A stretch of DNA of 64,000 bases from Algoriphagus yeomjeoni (GTDB taxonomy: Bacteria; Bacteroidota; Bacteroidia; Cytophagales; Cyclobacteriaceae), in the NCBI RefSeq assembly GCF_003259505.1, contig NZ_QLLK01000002.1, positions 133,387-197,386 of the forward strand, read 5' to 3'. Below are positions 42,612 through 52,031 of this stretch, one piece after another (position 1 is the first letter of the stretch; the number at the start of each line of letters is the position of its first letter). The translations under genes and the position numbers were made by a program. Under the pieces are notes generated by a model. It made no database searches. It was not told where the DNA came from and worked only from the letters and a program-made list of their open reading frames with translations.

Positions 42612-44513
42612 TTAGGCAGCTTCATTGTCCTCTTCAGGCTCTTCCTCTTTTTTAGGATCTTCCAGAGCCAAATCCTTCTCTATCTTCAAGTTTTTGATGA
42701 TAAAGTTCTGGCGGTTTGGTGTGTTTTTGCCCATGTAGAAAGTAAGCAAGTCAGCAATCTTAGTTTCTTTATTCAGAATGATGGGCTCCAAGCGAATGTC
42801 TTCACCGATAAAGCCACCAAATTCCTCTGGAGAAATCTCCCCTAACCCTTTAAATCGGGTAATTTCTGGCTTATTTCCAAGTTTATGAATAGCTCGCTGT
42901 CTTTCTTCGTCAGTGTAGCAGTAAATGGTTTCTTTCTTATTTCTAACCCGGAAAAGAGGCGTTTCCAAAATGAATAAATGGCCGTTTTTCACCAAGTCAG
43001 GGAAAAACTGTAAGAAGTAAGTCATGATAAGCAAGCGAATGTGCATGCCATCGACATCAGCATCAGTAGCGATTACAATCTTTCTATAGCGAAGGTTCTC
43101 AATTCCGTCTTCAATATTCAAAGCATGCTGGAGCAAGTTGAATTCCTCATTTTCATACACCACTTTTTTGGTCATACCGAAGCAATTCAACGGCTTACCT
43201 CTAAGAGAAAAAACAGCCTGAGTCTGCACATCACGGGATTTGGTAATAGATCCGGAGGCAGAATCCCCCTCTGTGAGGAAAAGCATTGTATTCGCCTTTA
43301 CATCATCATTTGCCTTTGGATCATCGTAATGAACTCGGCAATCTCTGAGCTTTTTATTATGAAGATTGGCTTTTTTGGCTCGCTCATTCGCCAATTTCTT
43401 AATTCCGGAAATCTCCTTTCGTTCTCGTTCAGATTGAAGGATTCTCTTCAAGAGTGCATCTGCAACCGCCGGATTTTTGTGTAAGTAGTTATCAAGCTCA
43501 GTTTTTAAGAAATCATTGATAAACGTGCGGACAGTGGGCCCATCTGGTCCAACAGATTGAGAACCAAGTTTAGTCTTAGTTTGAGATTCGAAAACAGGCT
43601 CTTGTACACGAATGGAAATCGCAGCTACCACACTTTGACGAATATCAGAGGCGTCATAATCCTTCTTAAAGAATTCTCTCACTGTCTTTACAACAGCCTC
43701 ACGGAAAGCCGCCAAGTGCGTTCCACCTTGCGTGGTGTATTGCCCATTGACGAATGAATAATACTCTTCTCCATACTGATTGGAGTGAGTAAGAGCCATT
43801 TCTATATCATTCCCTTTCAGGTGAATGATCGGGTAGCGCTGGCTTTCTTCGTCTATTTTATTAGAAAGAAGATCGAAAAGTCCTCGATCTGAAAAGTACT
43901 TTTTACCATTATAATTAATCGTGAGGCCAGCGTTTAGATAAGCATAGTTCCAGATTTGATTTTCTAAGTATTCGGGAATGAAATGATAGTTTTTAAAGAT
44001 GCTGGCGTCAGGAGAAAATACCACTTTGGTTCCGTTCCGATCTGATGACTTTGATACAGGAGCATCATTTACCAATATTCCTTTTTCGAATTCAGCAACT
44101 TTGGTTTCTCCTTCCCGGTAAGCTTGAACTTTAAAAAAATCAGAAAGTGCATTTACAGCTTTTGTACCTACACCATTAAGTCCTACTGACTTTTGAAAAG
44201 CTCCTGAATCATATTTACCACCAGTATTGATTTTGGACACACAGTCAATCACTTTCCCAAGCGGAATACCACGACCGTAATCCCGAACTTCCACTTTGTG
44301 CTCCGAGATTTTGACGTCAATGGTCCTTCCATATCCCATCATGTGTTCATCGATGGAATTATCCAAAACTTCTTTTACCAAGACATAGATACCGTCATCC
44401 TGGGCACTTCCATCGCCCAATTTCCCGATATACATACCCGGTCTTAGTCTGATATGCTCCCTCCAATCAAGGGATTTAATACTGTCTTCTGTATATTTTA
44501 CTTCTCCAGCCAT
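42612..44513 (-). CDS. parE: DNA topoisomerase IV subunit B
   Basis: The ATPase subunit of topoisomerase IV. GHKL motifs are present: EVLDNSIDE (Mg-binding Asn), DYGRGIP, and [14 protein letters not shown]. The TOPRIM part shows EGDSASGS and [12 protein letters not shown]. The chain is about 633 residues from ATG 44513, where relatives begin ([20 protein letters not shown]). An ATG at 44540 adds nine residues and would overlap the upstream stop codon; I prefer the shorter start. The acidic C-terminus ends [11 protein letters not shown]. Confidence 0.95.
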   Translation of the reverse strand: MAGEVKYTEDSIKSLDWREHIRLRPGMYIGKLGDGSAQDDGIYVLVKEVLDNSIDEHMMGYGRTIDVKISEHKVEVRDYGRGIPLGKVIDCVSKINTGGKYDSGAFQKSVGLNGVGTKAVNALSDFFKVQAYREGETKVAEFEKGILVNDAPVSKSSDRNGTKVVFSPDASIFKNYHFIPEYLENQIWNYAYLNAGLTINYNGKKYFSDRGLFDLLSNKIDEESQRYPIIHLKGNDIEMALTHSNQYGEEYYSFVNGQYTTQGGTHLAAFREAVVKTVREFFKKDYDASDIRQSVVAAISIRVQEPVFESQTKTKLGSQSVGPDGPTVRTFINDFLKTELDNYLHKNPAVADALLKRILQSERERKEISGIKKLANERAKKANLHNKKLRDCRVHYDDPKANDDVKANTMLFLTEGDSASGSITKSRDVQTQAVFSLRGKPLNCFGMTKKVVYENEEFNLLQHALNIEDGIENLRYRKIVIATDADVDGMHIRLLIMTYFLQFFPDLVKNGHLFILETPLFRVRNKKETIYCYTDEERQRAIHKLGNKPEITRFKGLGEISPEEFGGFIGEDIRLEPIILNKETKIADLLTFYMGKNTPNRQNFIIKNLKIEKDLALEDPKKEEEPEEDNEAA

Positions 44514-44536
44514 AATTTTATTGACGCTTATTCTGC

Positions 44537-45031
44537 TCAAGAATTATTTTTTACCTGATTGAATTTTCCCACTAGAATACCAAACAAACCTAATACCCAG
44601 AGCACAAAAAGGCCTGGAATGAGGTAGAAAAAGAAATTAAATTGACTTGCTGCGATTACTTCCTGATTGTTGATAGCGTGGGTGTAAAACACCAACATTC
44701 CTAAACTCAGATTTAGAATGCCACCAAAGGAATAAAACCAAGCCAAATAATAATCGCGAAACCTATCGCCAATTGGGAAAACACGGATCAATCCTTTGTG
44801 ATTTTTGGTTTCTAGCAACTTTGGAGGAAGCAAGACAATCACATTCATAATTATAAAAATGGCAATCATTCCATAGAAAAATGCGCCCTTTTCAAGCTTT
44901 TCAGGTGATAACCCATTTTCATCGTAACTATAGCTGACATTTTCAGGCAACGCAGAATAGAAATAAAGCAGGAAGAAAATGAAGAGGGTGACACTAAGGA
45001 AATAAAAGGCTTTTCCGAATCGGTAATACAT
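44537..45031 (-). CDS. Hypothetical four-helix membrane protein
   Basis: The 164-residue protein has four predicted membrane helices (about 8-26, 48-68, 95-117 and 135-155) and short polar loops, with a periplasmic loop [20 protein letters not shown] after the first helix that recalls DUF1648-type proteins. I would not assign a family. It ends 23 bases before parE on the same strand (touching parE's alternative ATG), so it may be the first gene of the parE-parC-trmH transcript. Confidence 0.75.
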   Translation of the reverse strand: MYYRFGKAFYFLSVTLFIFFLLYFYSALPENVSYSYDENGLSPEKLEKGAFFYGMIAIFIIMNVIVLLPPKLLETKNHKGLIRVFPIGDRFRDYYLAWFYSFGGILNLSLGMLVFYTHAINNQEVIAASQFNFFFYLIPGLFVLWVLGLFGILVGKFNQVKNNS

Positions 45032-45146
45032 AATTGAGGGAAATTGAATGTGCTAATATAAAGGATTTGAGCAAACAGAATTCGACTTCTCGATGTTCCT
45101 TTTATCATTATCTTTGACAAGTAGCTTCAGAAAAACACCCAAAATA

Positions 45147-46379
45147 ATGAACCTCAGTCCAGTAGTGATCGCGATCCCGATGTATTTCATCTTGATGGCA
45201 ATAGAAATGATTGCACTCAGATTTCAAAAACATCCCGGATATAGACTCAATGATGCCGTTACGAACATCAATTGTGGAGTAATCTCACAAGTCACTGGCG
45301 TATTTATCAAAATCCTTTCCATCGGTATTTATACCTTGATTTATCAGCACCTTGCATTCTTTCAAATCCCTAATAACGTTTGGACATTTTTCTTGCTCTT
45401 TTTCTTATATGACTTTTGCTACTATTGGGCACATCGAATGAGTCATGAGATCAATTTATTCTGGGGAGGACACGTAGTGCATCACTCCAGCGAGGAGTAC
45501 AATCTATCAGTTGCACTTCGGCAAAGTAGCACACAAACTATTTGGACATTCTTCTTTTATTTTCCGCTTGCCCTGTTGGGTTTTGATCCTGTGATGTTGG
45601 TTTTGGCCTCGGGAATCAATCTCTTATACCAATTTTGGATTCATACAGAGGCAATAGACAGAATGGGTTTCTTAGAAAAATTCATGAATACTCCATCGCA
45701 TCACCGAGTTCATCATGGCCGCAATCCGAAGTATATTGATAAAAATCACGCTGGAACTTTCATCATTTTCGATAAGTGGTTTGGCACTTTTCAGGAAGAG
45801 GAAGAAAAACCAACTTACGGGATCACTACACCAGTCAAAAGTTGGAATCCTGTTTGGGTGAATTTGGCCCACTATTCTACTATGAAAGAGGAGCTCAAAA
45901 TGATCCCAAATTGGTCAGATCGATTGAGATATCTTTTCAATAAACCTGGTTGGTTGCCAGATTATCTGGGTGGATATCGGGCTCCCAAGGAGATTGAAGA
46001 TGATTATCAAAAGTTCGACACCGTAGTGCCCCCGTCATTAAATTGGTATGTATTTACCCAGTACATTTTCGTATTGCTCCTGACAGGATTCTTCTTGTTC
46101 AAAGTTGATTCTTTCACTTGGATTCCAAAAGTGCTTGTCAGTGTCTTAATCATTTGGACTACGGTAAGTTTTTCTGGGGTTTTTGAAAAAAGAAACTGGT
46201 ATTTACCTCAGGAGCTAGTAAGAATTGTAGCTTTTGCTGGAGTTGTCTTTTTCCTAATTCAATCTCTCCTACCTTTGCCGATTCTAATTGGAATTTTAAG
46301 TGCTTATTCGCTTGCCTCCTTATTTTGGCTCTGGAAAAATCAGCAGCTTAAATCACAAATACCTTCTATCTCCCTGTAG
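45147..46379 (+). CDS. Sterol desaturase/fatty acid hydroxylase-family membrane protein
   Basis: A di-iron membrane hydroxylase of 410 residues. Histidine motifs appear as HRMSHE, HVVHHSSEE, HTEAID and HHRVHHGRN, with KNHAG after them: the set expected for the FA_hydroxylase family. About seven hydrophobic helices flank the cluster, the last four forming a C-terminal extension after residue 300. Substrate could be a lipid, carotenoid or hopanoid. ATG 45147 (MNLSPVVIAIPMYF) is chosen over 45093, which adds an odd polar leader. The next gene follows after 3 bases. Confidence 0.9.
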   Translation: MNLSPVVIAIPMYFILMAIEMIALRFQKHPGYRLNDAVTNINCGVISQVTGVFIKILSIGIYTLIYQHLAFFQIPNNVWTFFLLFFLYDFCYYWAHRMSHEINLFWGGHVVHHSSEEYNLSVALRQSSTQTIWTFFFYFPLALLGFDPVMLVLASGINLLYQFWIHTEAIDRMGFLEKFMNTPSHHRVHHGRNPKYIDKNHAGTFIIFDKWFGTFQEEEEKPTYGITTPVKSWNPVWVNLAHYSTMKEELKMIPNWSDRLRYLFNKPGWLPDYLGGYRAPKEIEDDYQKFDTVVPPSLNWYVFTQYIFVLLLTGFFLFKVDSFTWIPKVLVSVLIIWTTVSFSGVFEKRNWYLPQELVRIVAFAGVVFFLIQSLLPLPILIGILSAYSLASLFWLWKNQQLKSQIPSISL

Positions 46380-46382
46380 ATT

Positions 46383-46769
46383 ATGACTAAATCACTTTTC
46401 CTTTTTACAGTACTTATTCTATCCATTTCTTTATCCTGTAGCTCAAAAAGAGATACAGGCAGTATGAATATGGAAAACTGGAAAGCGGATCATTATGGGT
46501 GCAAAGGGTTAAGAATGCAAGATTTGGAAGAACTGGAGCGACTCAAAAATTCATTTTTGGGAGTTGACAATCAAGCCTTGATCAAAACTTTTGGACGCCC
46601 TGACCGAGTGGAATTGGTGGATAAAAGTCAGACTTTTTTCTTCTACTTTCTAGAGCCAAGCAATGCTTGCGAAGGGGTAGAAATAGAAAAAGAACCCCTA
46701 AGAGTTCTTTTTCGCTTGAATGCTATAAGTAAAGTTTCGGAAGTTACTATTACAACCCTGAACCCATAA
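46383..46769 (+). CDS. Small hypothetical lipoprotein
   Basis: The 128-residue protein has a lipoprotein signal (ISLSCSS, Cys19). The mature part includes LVDKSQTFFFYFLEP and an N-terminal helix with GVDNQALIKTFGRPDRVE, reminiscent of the BamE/SmpA-like fold where a helix pair leads into FG-x-P-x. I treat that as a weak resemblance. It starts 3 bases after the hydroxylase gene, so the two are an operon. Its last 20 bases overlap the convergent ROK kinase gene. Confidence 0.72.
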   Translation: MTKSLFLFTVLILSISLSCSSKRDTGSMNMENWKADHYGCKGLRMQDLEELERLKNSFLGVDNQALIKTFGRPDRVELVDKSQTFFFYFLEPSNACEGVEIEKEPLRVLFRLNAISKVSEVTITTLNP

Positions 46770-47682
46770 AACAAAGCGCTGCGGCGCCCAGAGTTCCTGC
46801 ATTGTTTTCTAAAGTGGCTTTTTTCAAGACCAAATCCTTACCATAATATTGCGTTAAATATTGCTTGATCGTACGGTCAAGTGTAGGCATCATGAATTCT
46901 AAACCCGCAGAAATTCCTCCTCCAAAGTAAACATCCGTCACATCTAATATTCTTATTGCAGATACAATCGCTTCTCCAAGAATCCGAGCTACTTCTTCAA
47001 AAACCATCAGAGAAACTGGATTTCCAGCTTTTGCAGTATCCACGAGTAAATGCGTCCCTAGCTCCGCACCTACCAAGACACCGGCTTTTTCCGGATACGC
47101 ATCGATCAGTCGAGCCATGATATTCAATATGCCTTGTCTTCCTATGAGAGTTTCAAGTCTGGCTGCACCTTTGGAAAGCATATGTCCCATTTCCATGGCG
47201 TTGCCTCTGGAGCCTTTGAACACTTGTCCATCTAAAACCAAGGCACTTCCAATTCCTGTTCCCATAGTGATAAAAAGGAAATTTTGGGGAGGATCATCCT
47301 TTCCAAAATAAAATTCCCCTATGGCAGCAGCGGCAGCATCATTTTCTAGCGCAAAGAAATATTTTGGGTATTTCGCTAGTAAGTTTCCTTTCAGGTCAAA
47401 CCCATTTAAACTAGGAATAGCCGGGATCTCCAAAGGTGTAGTTCTGTCTTTTGATATCATTCCAGGCAAGCCAATTCCTACCTCCTTTACCTGTGGATAT
47501 TTGGTGAAATATTTGCCCAAACCTGCTATAAACGCTGGCCCAAAACCTTCAGGATGGTCACGATATGAAGTGGTGTCTTCCTTTACAAAGTCTAAAATAT
47601 TGCCCTCTCTGTCAACAAGGCCGATTTTCAAGTGAGTTCCCCCCACGTCCACTCCAAGGAAATGTGCTTCCTGATTTTGCAT
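46750..47682 (-). CDS. ROK-family sugar kinase (glucokinase-like)
   Basis: The 310-residue protein has the ASKHA phosphate loop FLGVDVGGTHLKIGLVD at the start, the catalytic Asp in ENDAAAAAIGE, and ITMGTGIGSALVLDG for adenosine binding. The usual ROK zinc motif C-x-C-G-x-x-G-C is absent: the region reads EMGHMLSKGAARLET. Such zinc-less members include bacterial and polyphosphate glucokinases. Probably phosphorylates glucose or a related hexose. It follows the YkgJ-like gene by 46 bases on the same strand. Confidence 0.88.
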   Translation of the reverse strand: MQNQEAHFLGVDVGGTHLKIGLVDREGNILDFVKEDTTSYRDHPEGFGPAFIAGLGKYFTKYPQVKEVGIGLPGMISKDRTTPLEIPAIPSLNGFDLKGNLLAKYPKYFFALENDAAAAAIGEFYFGKDDPPQNFLFITMGTGIGSALVLDGQVFKGSRGNAMEMGHMLSKGAARLETLIGRQGILNIMARLIDAYPEKAGVLVGAELGTHLLVDTAKAGNPVSLMVFEEVARILGEAIVSAIRILDVTDVYFGGGISAGLEFMMPTLDRTIKQYLTQYYGKDLVLKKATLENNAGTLGAAALCFMGSGL

Positions 47683-47728
47683 AATATTATCTATAGGTTT
47701 ATGGTTTCAAAAAAGCAAAAGAAAAGTA

Positions 47729-48223
47729 TTACTTCCTATAATCCTTCCCAATCTGCTGGAAAATTTTGAAAACTGCAGGACAAACGAGTGTATTTTTAAG
47801 TGAAAGCTCTAAAATACCATGCATTTTTTTACGATCGGTATGTGGATACTCCCGGCATGCCTTGGGCCGATCTTCATAAACCAAACACTTATTATCTGCA
47901 CCCAAAAAAGTGCAAGGCGAAGAATTTAATACAAAATCTCCATCCTCATCCCGATGTAAATATTCGTCAATGAAGGCGCTACTTTTCATTCGAAATACTC
48001 TCGCCAAGCGGTCAATGTCTGTATTCAAAAAAATCGGACTTGTTGTTTTACAGCAATTTGCACAGTCCAAACAACCTATTTCTCGAAATGCTTCTTGATG
48101 CAATTCTTCGAATTTTTCATCCAATACTTTAGGCTTTACTTTTTTAAGTCTAGCCTTCAATTTTTGATTAGAAGAATATTCTGATTTACTCTCTTTATTA
48201 AAATTTTTAAGGTCTATTTCCAA
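47729..48223 (-). CDS. YkgJ-family cysteine-cluster protein
   Basis: The 164-residue protein carries the Fe/Zn-type cysteine cluster of the YkgJ family: CLDCANCCKTTSP at about residue 54, then PCTFLGADNKCLVYEDRPKACREYP at about 103-127 (two segments; key residues Cys104, Cys112, Cys122). A later Cys lies in NTLVCPAVF. The family probably binds an iron-sulfur cluster or zinc; its reaction is unknown. The N-terminus is Lys/Ser rich. It is upstream of the ROK kinase on the same strand. Confidence 0.88.
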   Translation of the reverse strand: MEIDLKNFNKESKSEYSSNQKLKARLKKVKPKVLDEKFEELHQEAFREIGCLDCANCCKTTSPIFLNTDIDRLARVFRMKSSAFIDEYLHRDEDGDFVLNSSPCTFLGADNKCLVYEDRPKACREYPHTDRKKMHGILELSLKNTLVCPAVFKIFQQIGKDYRK

Positions 48224-48328
48224 AATTTAGAAAAGTTAACTTATGAAAGTATTCACTTTGAGAAAATTAATTCTTTTATAAAACATAGATTTTCAGTATC
48301 TTAATAGGTAAATAAACCCTGAAACGCC

Positions 48329-48703
48329 ATGAAAACACATCCTTCTGAACTTTACTTCTACCATTCTCCGGCACAGCCGGTGGATAAGCAAACCTTAGCT
48401 TATGCCAAATCGATTTCCAAATTTGTCAACTCTATAGACCTGACTAAAGAAAGGCTCACAGCCACCCAATGGCACAGTCTCTTAACTAAATTAAACTTAA
48501 GGGCCAAGGACTTACTTAACCGAGCTCATCCGGACTACCAACGATTCATCGCTGGCAAGAACTGGGATGATGAAAGTTGGCTAAATATCTTAATCAAATC
48601 TCCCAACCTCATTAAGGCCCCAATTGCCGCACTACGTAACAGGGCAATTTTGTGTACTACGCCAACAGATATTTTAAAGCTTAATTCGATGCATTTAGTC
48701 TAA
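48329..48703 (+). CDS. ArsC/Spx-like fold protein lacking the catalytic cysteine
   Basis: The 124-residue protein resembles the ArsC/YffB/Spx thioredoxin-fold family: strand ELYFYHSP at the start where relatives read YHNPRCSKS, then LTATQWHSLLTKLNLRAKDLL, WLNILIKSPNLIKAPIA (matching the LINRPIV region of ArsC) and TDILKL. The active-site Cys is replaced (YHSPAQPVDK); the only Cys is 109 near the end. It therefore cannot use ArsC chemistry and may be a regulator or a binding protein. Its end overlaps the convergent CvfB-like gene by 23 bases. Confidence 0.65.
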   Translation: MKTHPSELYFYHSPAQPVDKQTLAYAKSISKFVNSIDLTKERLTATQWHSLLTKLNLRAKDLLNRAHPDYQRFIAGKNWDDESWLNILIKSPNLIKAPIAALRNRAILCTTPTDILKLNSMHLV

Positions 48704-49517
48704 TGCCATCTGGTTCGATCTGAATCATTCTGGCTTTATATAATTGACCTATGCATTGTTTGAAATGCTTTTTGCTCATTCCCAATTGTTGCTGAATTTC
48801 CTCAGGAGCAGATTTATCGTGCAATGGCAAGAAACCTTTAGCCTCTAATATGGCAAGGATTTTTTCTGAGCCCTCGTCGTATTTTACTCGACCAGGAGGC
48901 AAGAGCTGCAAGTCCAGCTTACCATCTTCACGATTCTTTTTGATATAGACCTTCCGTTTTTCACCAAGCTCTAAAGGCTGGAAAACTTCATTTTTAAAAA
49001 GTAGGCCTTCATACTCATTATCTATAAGTACTTTGAAACCTAAATCGGTTTCCTCGAAAATTACTCCGTCAAGTTCTTTTCCTTCTTCCCAATCAAAAGG
49101 AGCTAAACGTAGAAAATCTCTATACTTATTTACTCCAATCAATCTATTGGTCTTAAAGTCGACACAAACCTTGACTAAGTATTTCTGGCCAACTTCCATG
49201 TTTTTACCCATTTCTGATTTGGGCACAAAAAGATCTTTTGGCAAGCCCCAGTCCACAAATGCACCAAATGAAGTCACTTCTTTAGCTTTCAAAACAGCAA
49301 ACTCATCTAGAAGTGCCAAGGGCTTTTGAGTTACAGCAACCGGCCGATCCTCACTATCTGTATATACAAATACTTCGATTTCGTCTCCTTCCTTTTCTTC
49401 GCCTTTAAGGTATCCTTTTGGCAGTAAAAGTTCTTCCCCAGAGCTCAAGGCTAAGTAAGCACCGAAATCAGTAAATCTATTAATGGGTAATTTTGAAATT
49501 AGACCTAGTTCTTGCAT
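48681..49517 (-). CDS. CvfB-like S1-domain RNA-binding protein
   Basis: The 278-residue protein resembles CvfB/YitL: tandem S1-like OB folds in the first 210 residues (FGAYLALSSGEELLLPKGYL; VTSFGAFVDWGLPKDLFVPKSE; GFKVLIDNEYEGLLFKNEVF) and a C-terminal winged helix (KHFKQCIGQLYKARMIQI with PDGIRL). The family binds RNA and influences gene expression. ATG 49517 (MQELGLISKLPINRFTDFGA) is preferred over 49571, since homologues start close to the first OB fold. Confidence 0.9.
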   Translation of the reverse strand: MQELGLISKLPINRFTDFGAYLALSSGEELLLPKGYLKGEEKEGDEIEVFVYTDSEDRPVAVTQKPLALLDEFAVLKAKEVTSFGAFVDWGLPKDLFVPKSEMGKNMEVGQKYLVKVCVDFKTNRLIGVNKYRDFLRLAPFDWEEGKELDGVIFEETDLGFKVLIDNEYEGLLFKNEVFQPLELGEKRKVYIKKNREDGKLDLQLLPPGRVKYDEGSEKILAILEAKGFLPLHDKSAPEEIQQQLGMSKKHFKQCIGQLYKARMIQIEPDGIRLNASN

Positions 49518-49695
49518 GCGACAAAGGTAGCTAATAATCGCAGTTTGAATCTTAACTTTTGTGACAAACAAAGTCGGAGATCGAAAGTTAAAAAATTGGA
49601 TTTACTACATGGCAGGAGTAGCTTTGAACTCTTCAACAGATAAATACCGTTGATTCTAAACCCAAATTCTAACTTTAATTTTTAATCACCTAAGT

Positions 49696-50586
49696 ATGAA
49701 AAATATCTCAGTTATTGGTTCTGGCACTATGGGAAATGGCATTGCGCATGTTTTTGCGCAGCATGGCTATGATGTCAGCTTGATAGATATCAAGCAGGAA
49801 TTCTTAGATAAAGCATTGGCGACCATCACCAAAAACCTTGATAGACAAGTAGGAAAAGGGCTGATTTCCGAAGAAGATAAAAGTGCAGCTTTAGGTAAAA
49901 TCCAAACATTTACAGATTTGGAAAAGGGAGTGAAATCTGCTGATTTGGTAGTGGAAGCTGCCACCGAAAATATGGACATTAAATTGGATCTTTTTAGACA
50001 AATCGATCAATTCAGTCCTGATGCCGCCATCCTAGCAAGTAATACTTCTTCTATTTCCATTACCAAAATCGCTGCCGCTACTAAAAGACCAGGGCAAGTA
50101 ATAGGAATGCACTTTATGAATCCAGTGCCTGTGATGAAGTTGGTAGAAGTTATTCGCGGATACGCCACTTCAGATGAGGTCACTGCGCAAATCATGACCT
50201 TATCGAACAACCTTTCCAAAGATCCTGTGGAAGTAAATGACTATCCTGGTTTTGTGGCAAACAGAATTCTCATGCCAATGATCAATGAGGCGATCTACTC
50301 CCTATTTGAGGGTGTTGCAGGAGTAAATGAAATAGACACAGTAATGAAACTTGGAATGGCTCATCCTATGGGGCCGCTGCAACTTGCAGATTTTATAGGA
50401 TTGGATGTGTGTCTTTCTATTCTCAAAGTACTTCATGACGGATTTGGCAATCCAAAATACGCCCCTTGTCCATTGCTGGTAAATATGGTTCAAGCAGGCT
50501 ACAAAGGAGTGAAATCTGGTGAGGGTTTTTACAAATACACCCCAGGAAGTAAGGATTCAATTGTGTCTCCGCGTTTCTCAAAATAA
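49696..50586 (+). CDS. 3-hydroxybutyryl-CoA dehydrogenase
   Basis: The enzyme oxidises or reduces 3-hydroxyacyl-CoA/acetoacetyl-CoA with NAD(P). The 296-residue chain has an N-terminal Rossmann fold (VIGSGTMGNGIAHVFAQHGY) and the family signatures ASNTSSISIT, MHFMNPVPVMKLVE and DYPGFVANRILMPMINEA. The C-terminal 3HCDH domain ends near GEGFYKY. It serves fatty acid or butanoate/amino-acid degradation. The next gene follows after 6 bases, so it is co-transcribed with the nucleoside kinase, although their roles differ. Confidence 0.95.
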   Translation: MKNISVIGSGTMGNGIAHVFAQHGYDVSLIDIKQEFLDKALATITKNLDRQVGKGLISEEDKSAALGKIQTFTDLEKGVKSADLVVEAATENMDIKLDLFRQIDQFSPDAAILASNTSSISITKIAAATKRPGQVIGMHFMNPVPVMKLVEVIRGYATSDEVTAQIMTLSNNLSKDPVEVNDYPGFVANRILMPMINEAIYSLFEGVAGVNEIDTVMKLGMAHPMGPLQLADFIGLDVCLSILKVLHDGFGNPKYAPCPLLVNMVQAGYKGVKSGEGFYKYTPGSKDSIVSPRFSK

Positions 50587-50592
50587 GAAAAA

Positions 50593-51210
50593 ATGCACAT
50601 TGCTGTATCCGGAAATATAGGTAGCGGAAAAACTACCCTTACCGAAAAACTGGCCAAACATTATGGCTGGAAAGCTGAATTTGAAGCTGTAGATAACAAC
50701 CCTTATCTTCCTGATTTTTATGAAGATATGAAGAGATGGGCTTTTCACCTACAGGTATATTTTCTCAACTCTCGATTCAATCAAATTAAGAAGATTCAGG
50801 AGAGTGACATCCCTACTATTCAGGATAGAACAATCTATGAGGACGCATACATTTTCGCGGCTAATCTTTATAAAAGTCAGCTTTTGACTGAGCGGGATTA
50901 TGAGAACTACCAGAGCTTGTTTTCAAGTATGATTTCTCATGTGAAAGCTCCTGATTTACTGATTTACTTAAAAGCGGATATTCCAAAATTGGTAGGTCAA
51001 ATCGAGAAAAGAGGAAGAACCTATGAAACGACAATGCGCATAGATTACCTTAAAAACCTGAATACGCATTATGAAGAATGGATCGCTGGCTATAAAGAGG
51101 GTAAACTATTAATCATTGATGTCAATAACCTGGACTTTGTGGAGAATCCAGGAGATTTTTCATTCGTCGTGGAAAAAGTAGAGCGGGAGATTTTCGGTTT
51201 ATTCTCTTGA
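50593..51210 (+). CDS. Deoxynucleoside kinase (dNK/dGK family)
   Basis: The kinase phosphorylates deoxynucleosides for salvage. The 205-residue protein has a P-loop at 7-16 (GNIGSGKTTL), a DRT-like motif (QDRTIYEDAYIFA, matching ERS/DRT-E--F in the family), and the LID-like RGRTYE near residue 139. The length fits bacterial deoxyadenosine/deoxyguanosine kinases. Specificity cannot be read. It starts 6 bases after the dehydrogenase stop. Confidence 0.92.
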   Translation: MHIAVSGNIGSGKTTLTEKLAKHYGWKAEFEAVDNNPYLPDFYEDMKRWAFHLQVYFLNSRFNQIKKIQESDIPTIQDRTIYEDAYIFAANLYKSQLLTERDYENYQSLFSSMISHVKAPDLLIYLKADIPKLVGQIEKRGRTYETTMRIDYLKNLNTHYEEWIAGYKEGKLLIIDVNNLDFVENPGDFSFVVEKVEREIFGLFS

Positions 51211-51235
51211 GATTTTAAAGCAATAAAATTAATAT

Positions 51236-51312
51236 ACCACATAGCCACCTAGAAAAATATAGGTTTTAAAATTGAATCCCTATGAAATCTATATGGCTAT
51301 GTGGTTTGATTT
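51236..51312. terminator. Long nested hairpin, likely bidirectional terminator
   Basis: A perfect 12-bp outer stem (ACCACATAGCCA 51236-51247 with TGGCTATGTGGT 51294-51305) encloses 46 bases that hold a smaller hairpin (CCTA 51248-51251 with TAGG 51260-51263). T's follow at 51309-51316. It separates the plus-strand kinase from a minus-strand hypothetical gene ending at 51315. Confidence 0.7.
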
Positions 51313-51314
51313 TT

Positions 51315-51962
51315 TTAGCCTTGATATTTCCTTAAAAACCAATTCAAAAGCATAGCTCTCTGCTCCTCTTTGGGGTTGATCAGCAACTGATCCAGACGCT
51401 TCAATGATCCACCTGTCATCAAGGTTTCAAAGGGAGTAATTCTAAAGAGCTTATACCCATGAATTCTTGTTTGTAAGTCATACTGAGCATCGTTATAAGC
51501 TGTCAGCTTCCATCCTATTGCTCCATTTCCAGAAAAATCCCCAGGCTCACTTGCCTCGCCAAAACATTGCTTTGCCACAGGTGCACCATTCCATATTCTT
51601 TGCTGCAGGCCAACTTTCAGGCATTCCTTCTCATAAGTTCTGCAAAGCCTTTTTTGAGTTTCTACAAAAGGATAATTCAATTCAGAATAAAGGTCTGATC
51701 TAAAAGTAATTAGTCGATATCTATTAAAGTGCAATTCTTCATCGTAAACGAAAAGATTTCTTCCAATTTTAAAATCTAACTTGAGCTTTTGCAACAAAGG
51801 AATATCTCCAGTGCCACCAAGGTCAGAATAGATTTCAGTAAGCCAGTTTCGACCTTTGGTATCTAAATATTTTGGTTCTATTTCCAAATCAAAATCCCGC
51901 TCAAAATCCACCTCTCCCTCACGTAAAATAAGGTCAAGTTGGCGGGTCATTAAGTTATCCAT
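51315..51962 (-). CDS. Hypothetical cytosolic protein
   Basis: From ATG 51962 the product has 215 residues, begins MDNLMTRQLDLILREGEVDF, and has no signal or membrane helix. It is a mixed alpha/beta chain with conserved-looking aromatic and charged positions (RLCRTYEKECLKVGLQQRIW; GYKLFRITPFETLMTGGS). I do not recognise a family. The ATG at 52007 adds a Gln/Arg/Cys-rich leader and is less likely. It probably runs from its own promoter; upstream lies a small membrane-protein ORF on the same strand. Confidence 0.75.
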   Translation of the reverse strand: MDNLMTRQLDLILREGEVDFERDFDLEIEPKYLDTKGRNWLTEIYSDLGGTGDIPLLQKLKLDFKIGRNLFVYDEELHFNRYRLITFRSDLYSELNYPFVETQKRLCRTYEKECLKVGLQQRIWNGAPVAKQCFGEASEPGDFSGNGAIGWKLTAYNDAQYDLQTRIHGYKLFRITPFETLMTGGSLKRLDQLLINPKEEQRAMLLNWFLRKYQG

Positions 51963-52031
51963 TGGGTTGGTTTTATCACAGCGAGATTGCTGTGTAAGTC
52001 TATGCAAATAAAAACGCTGGAGTTAGGTTAC

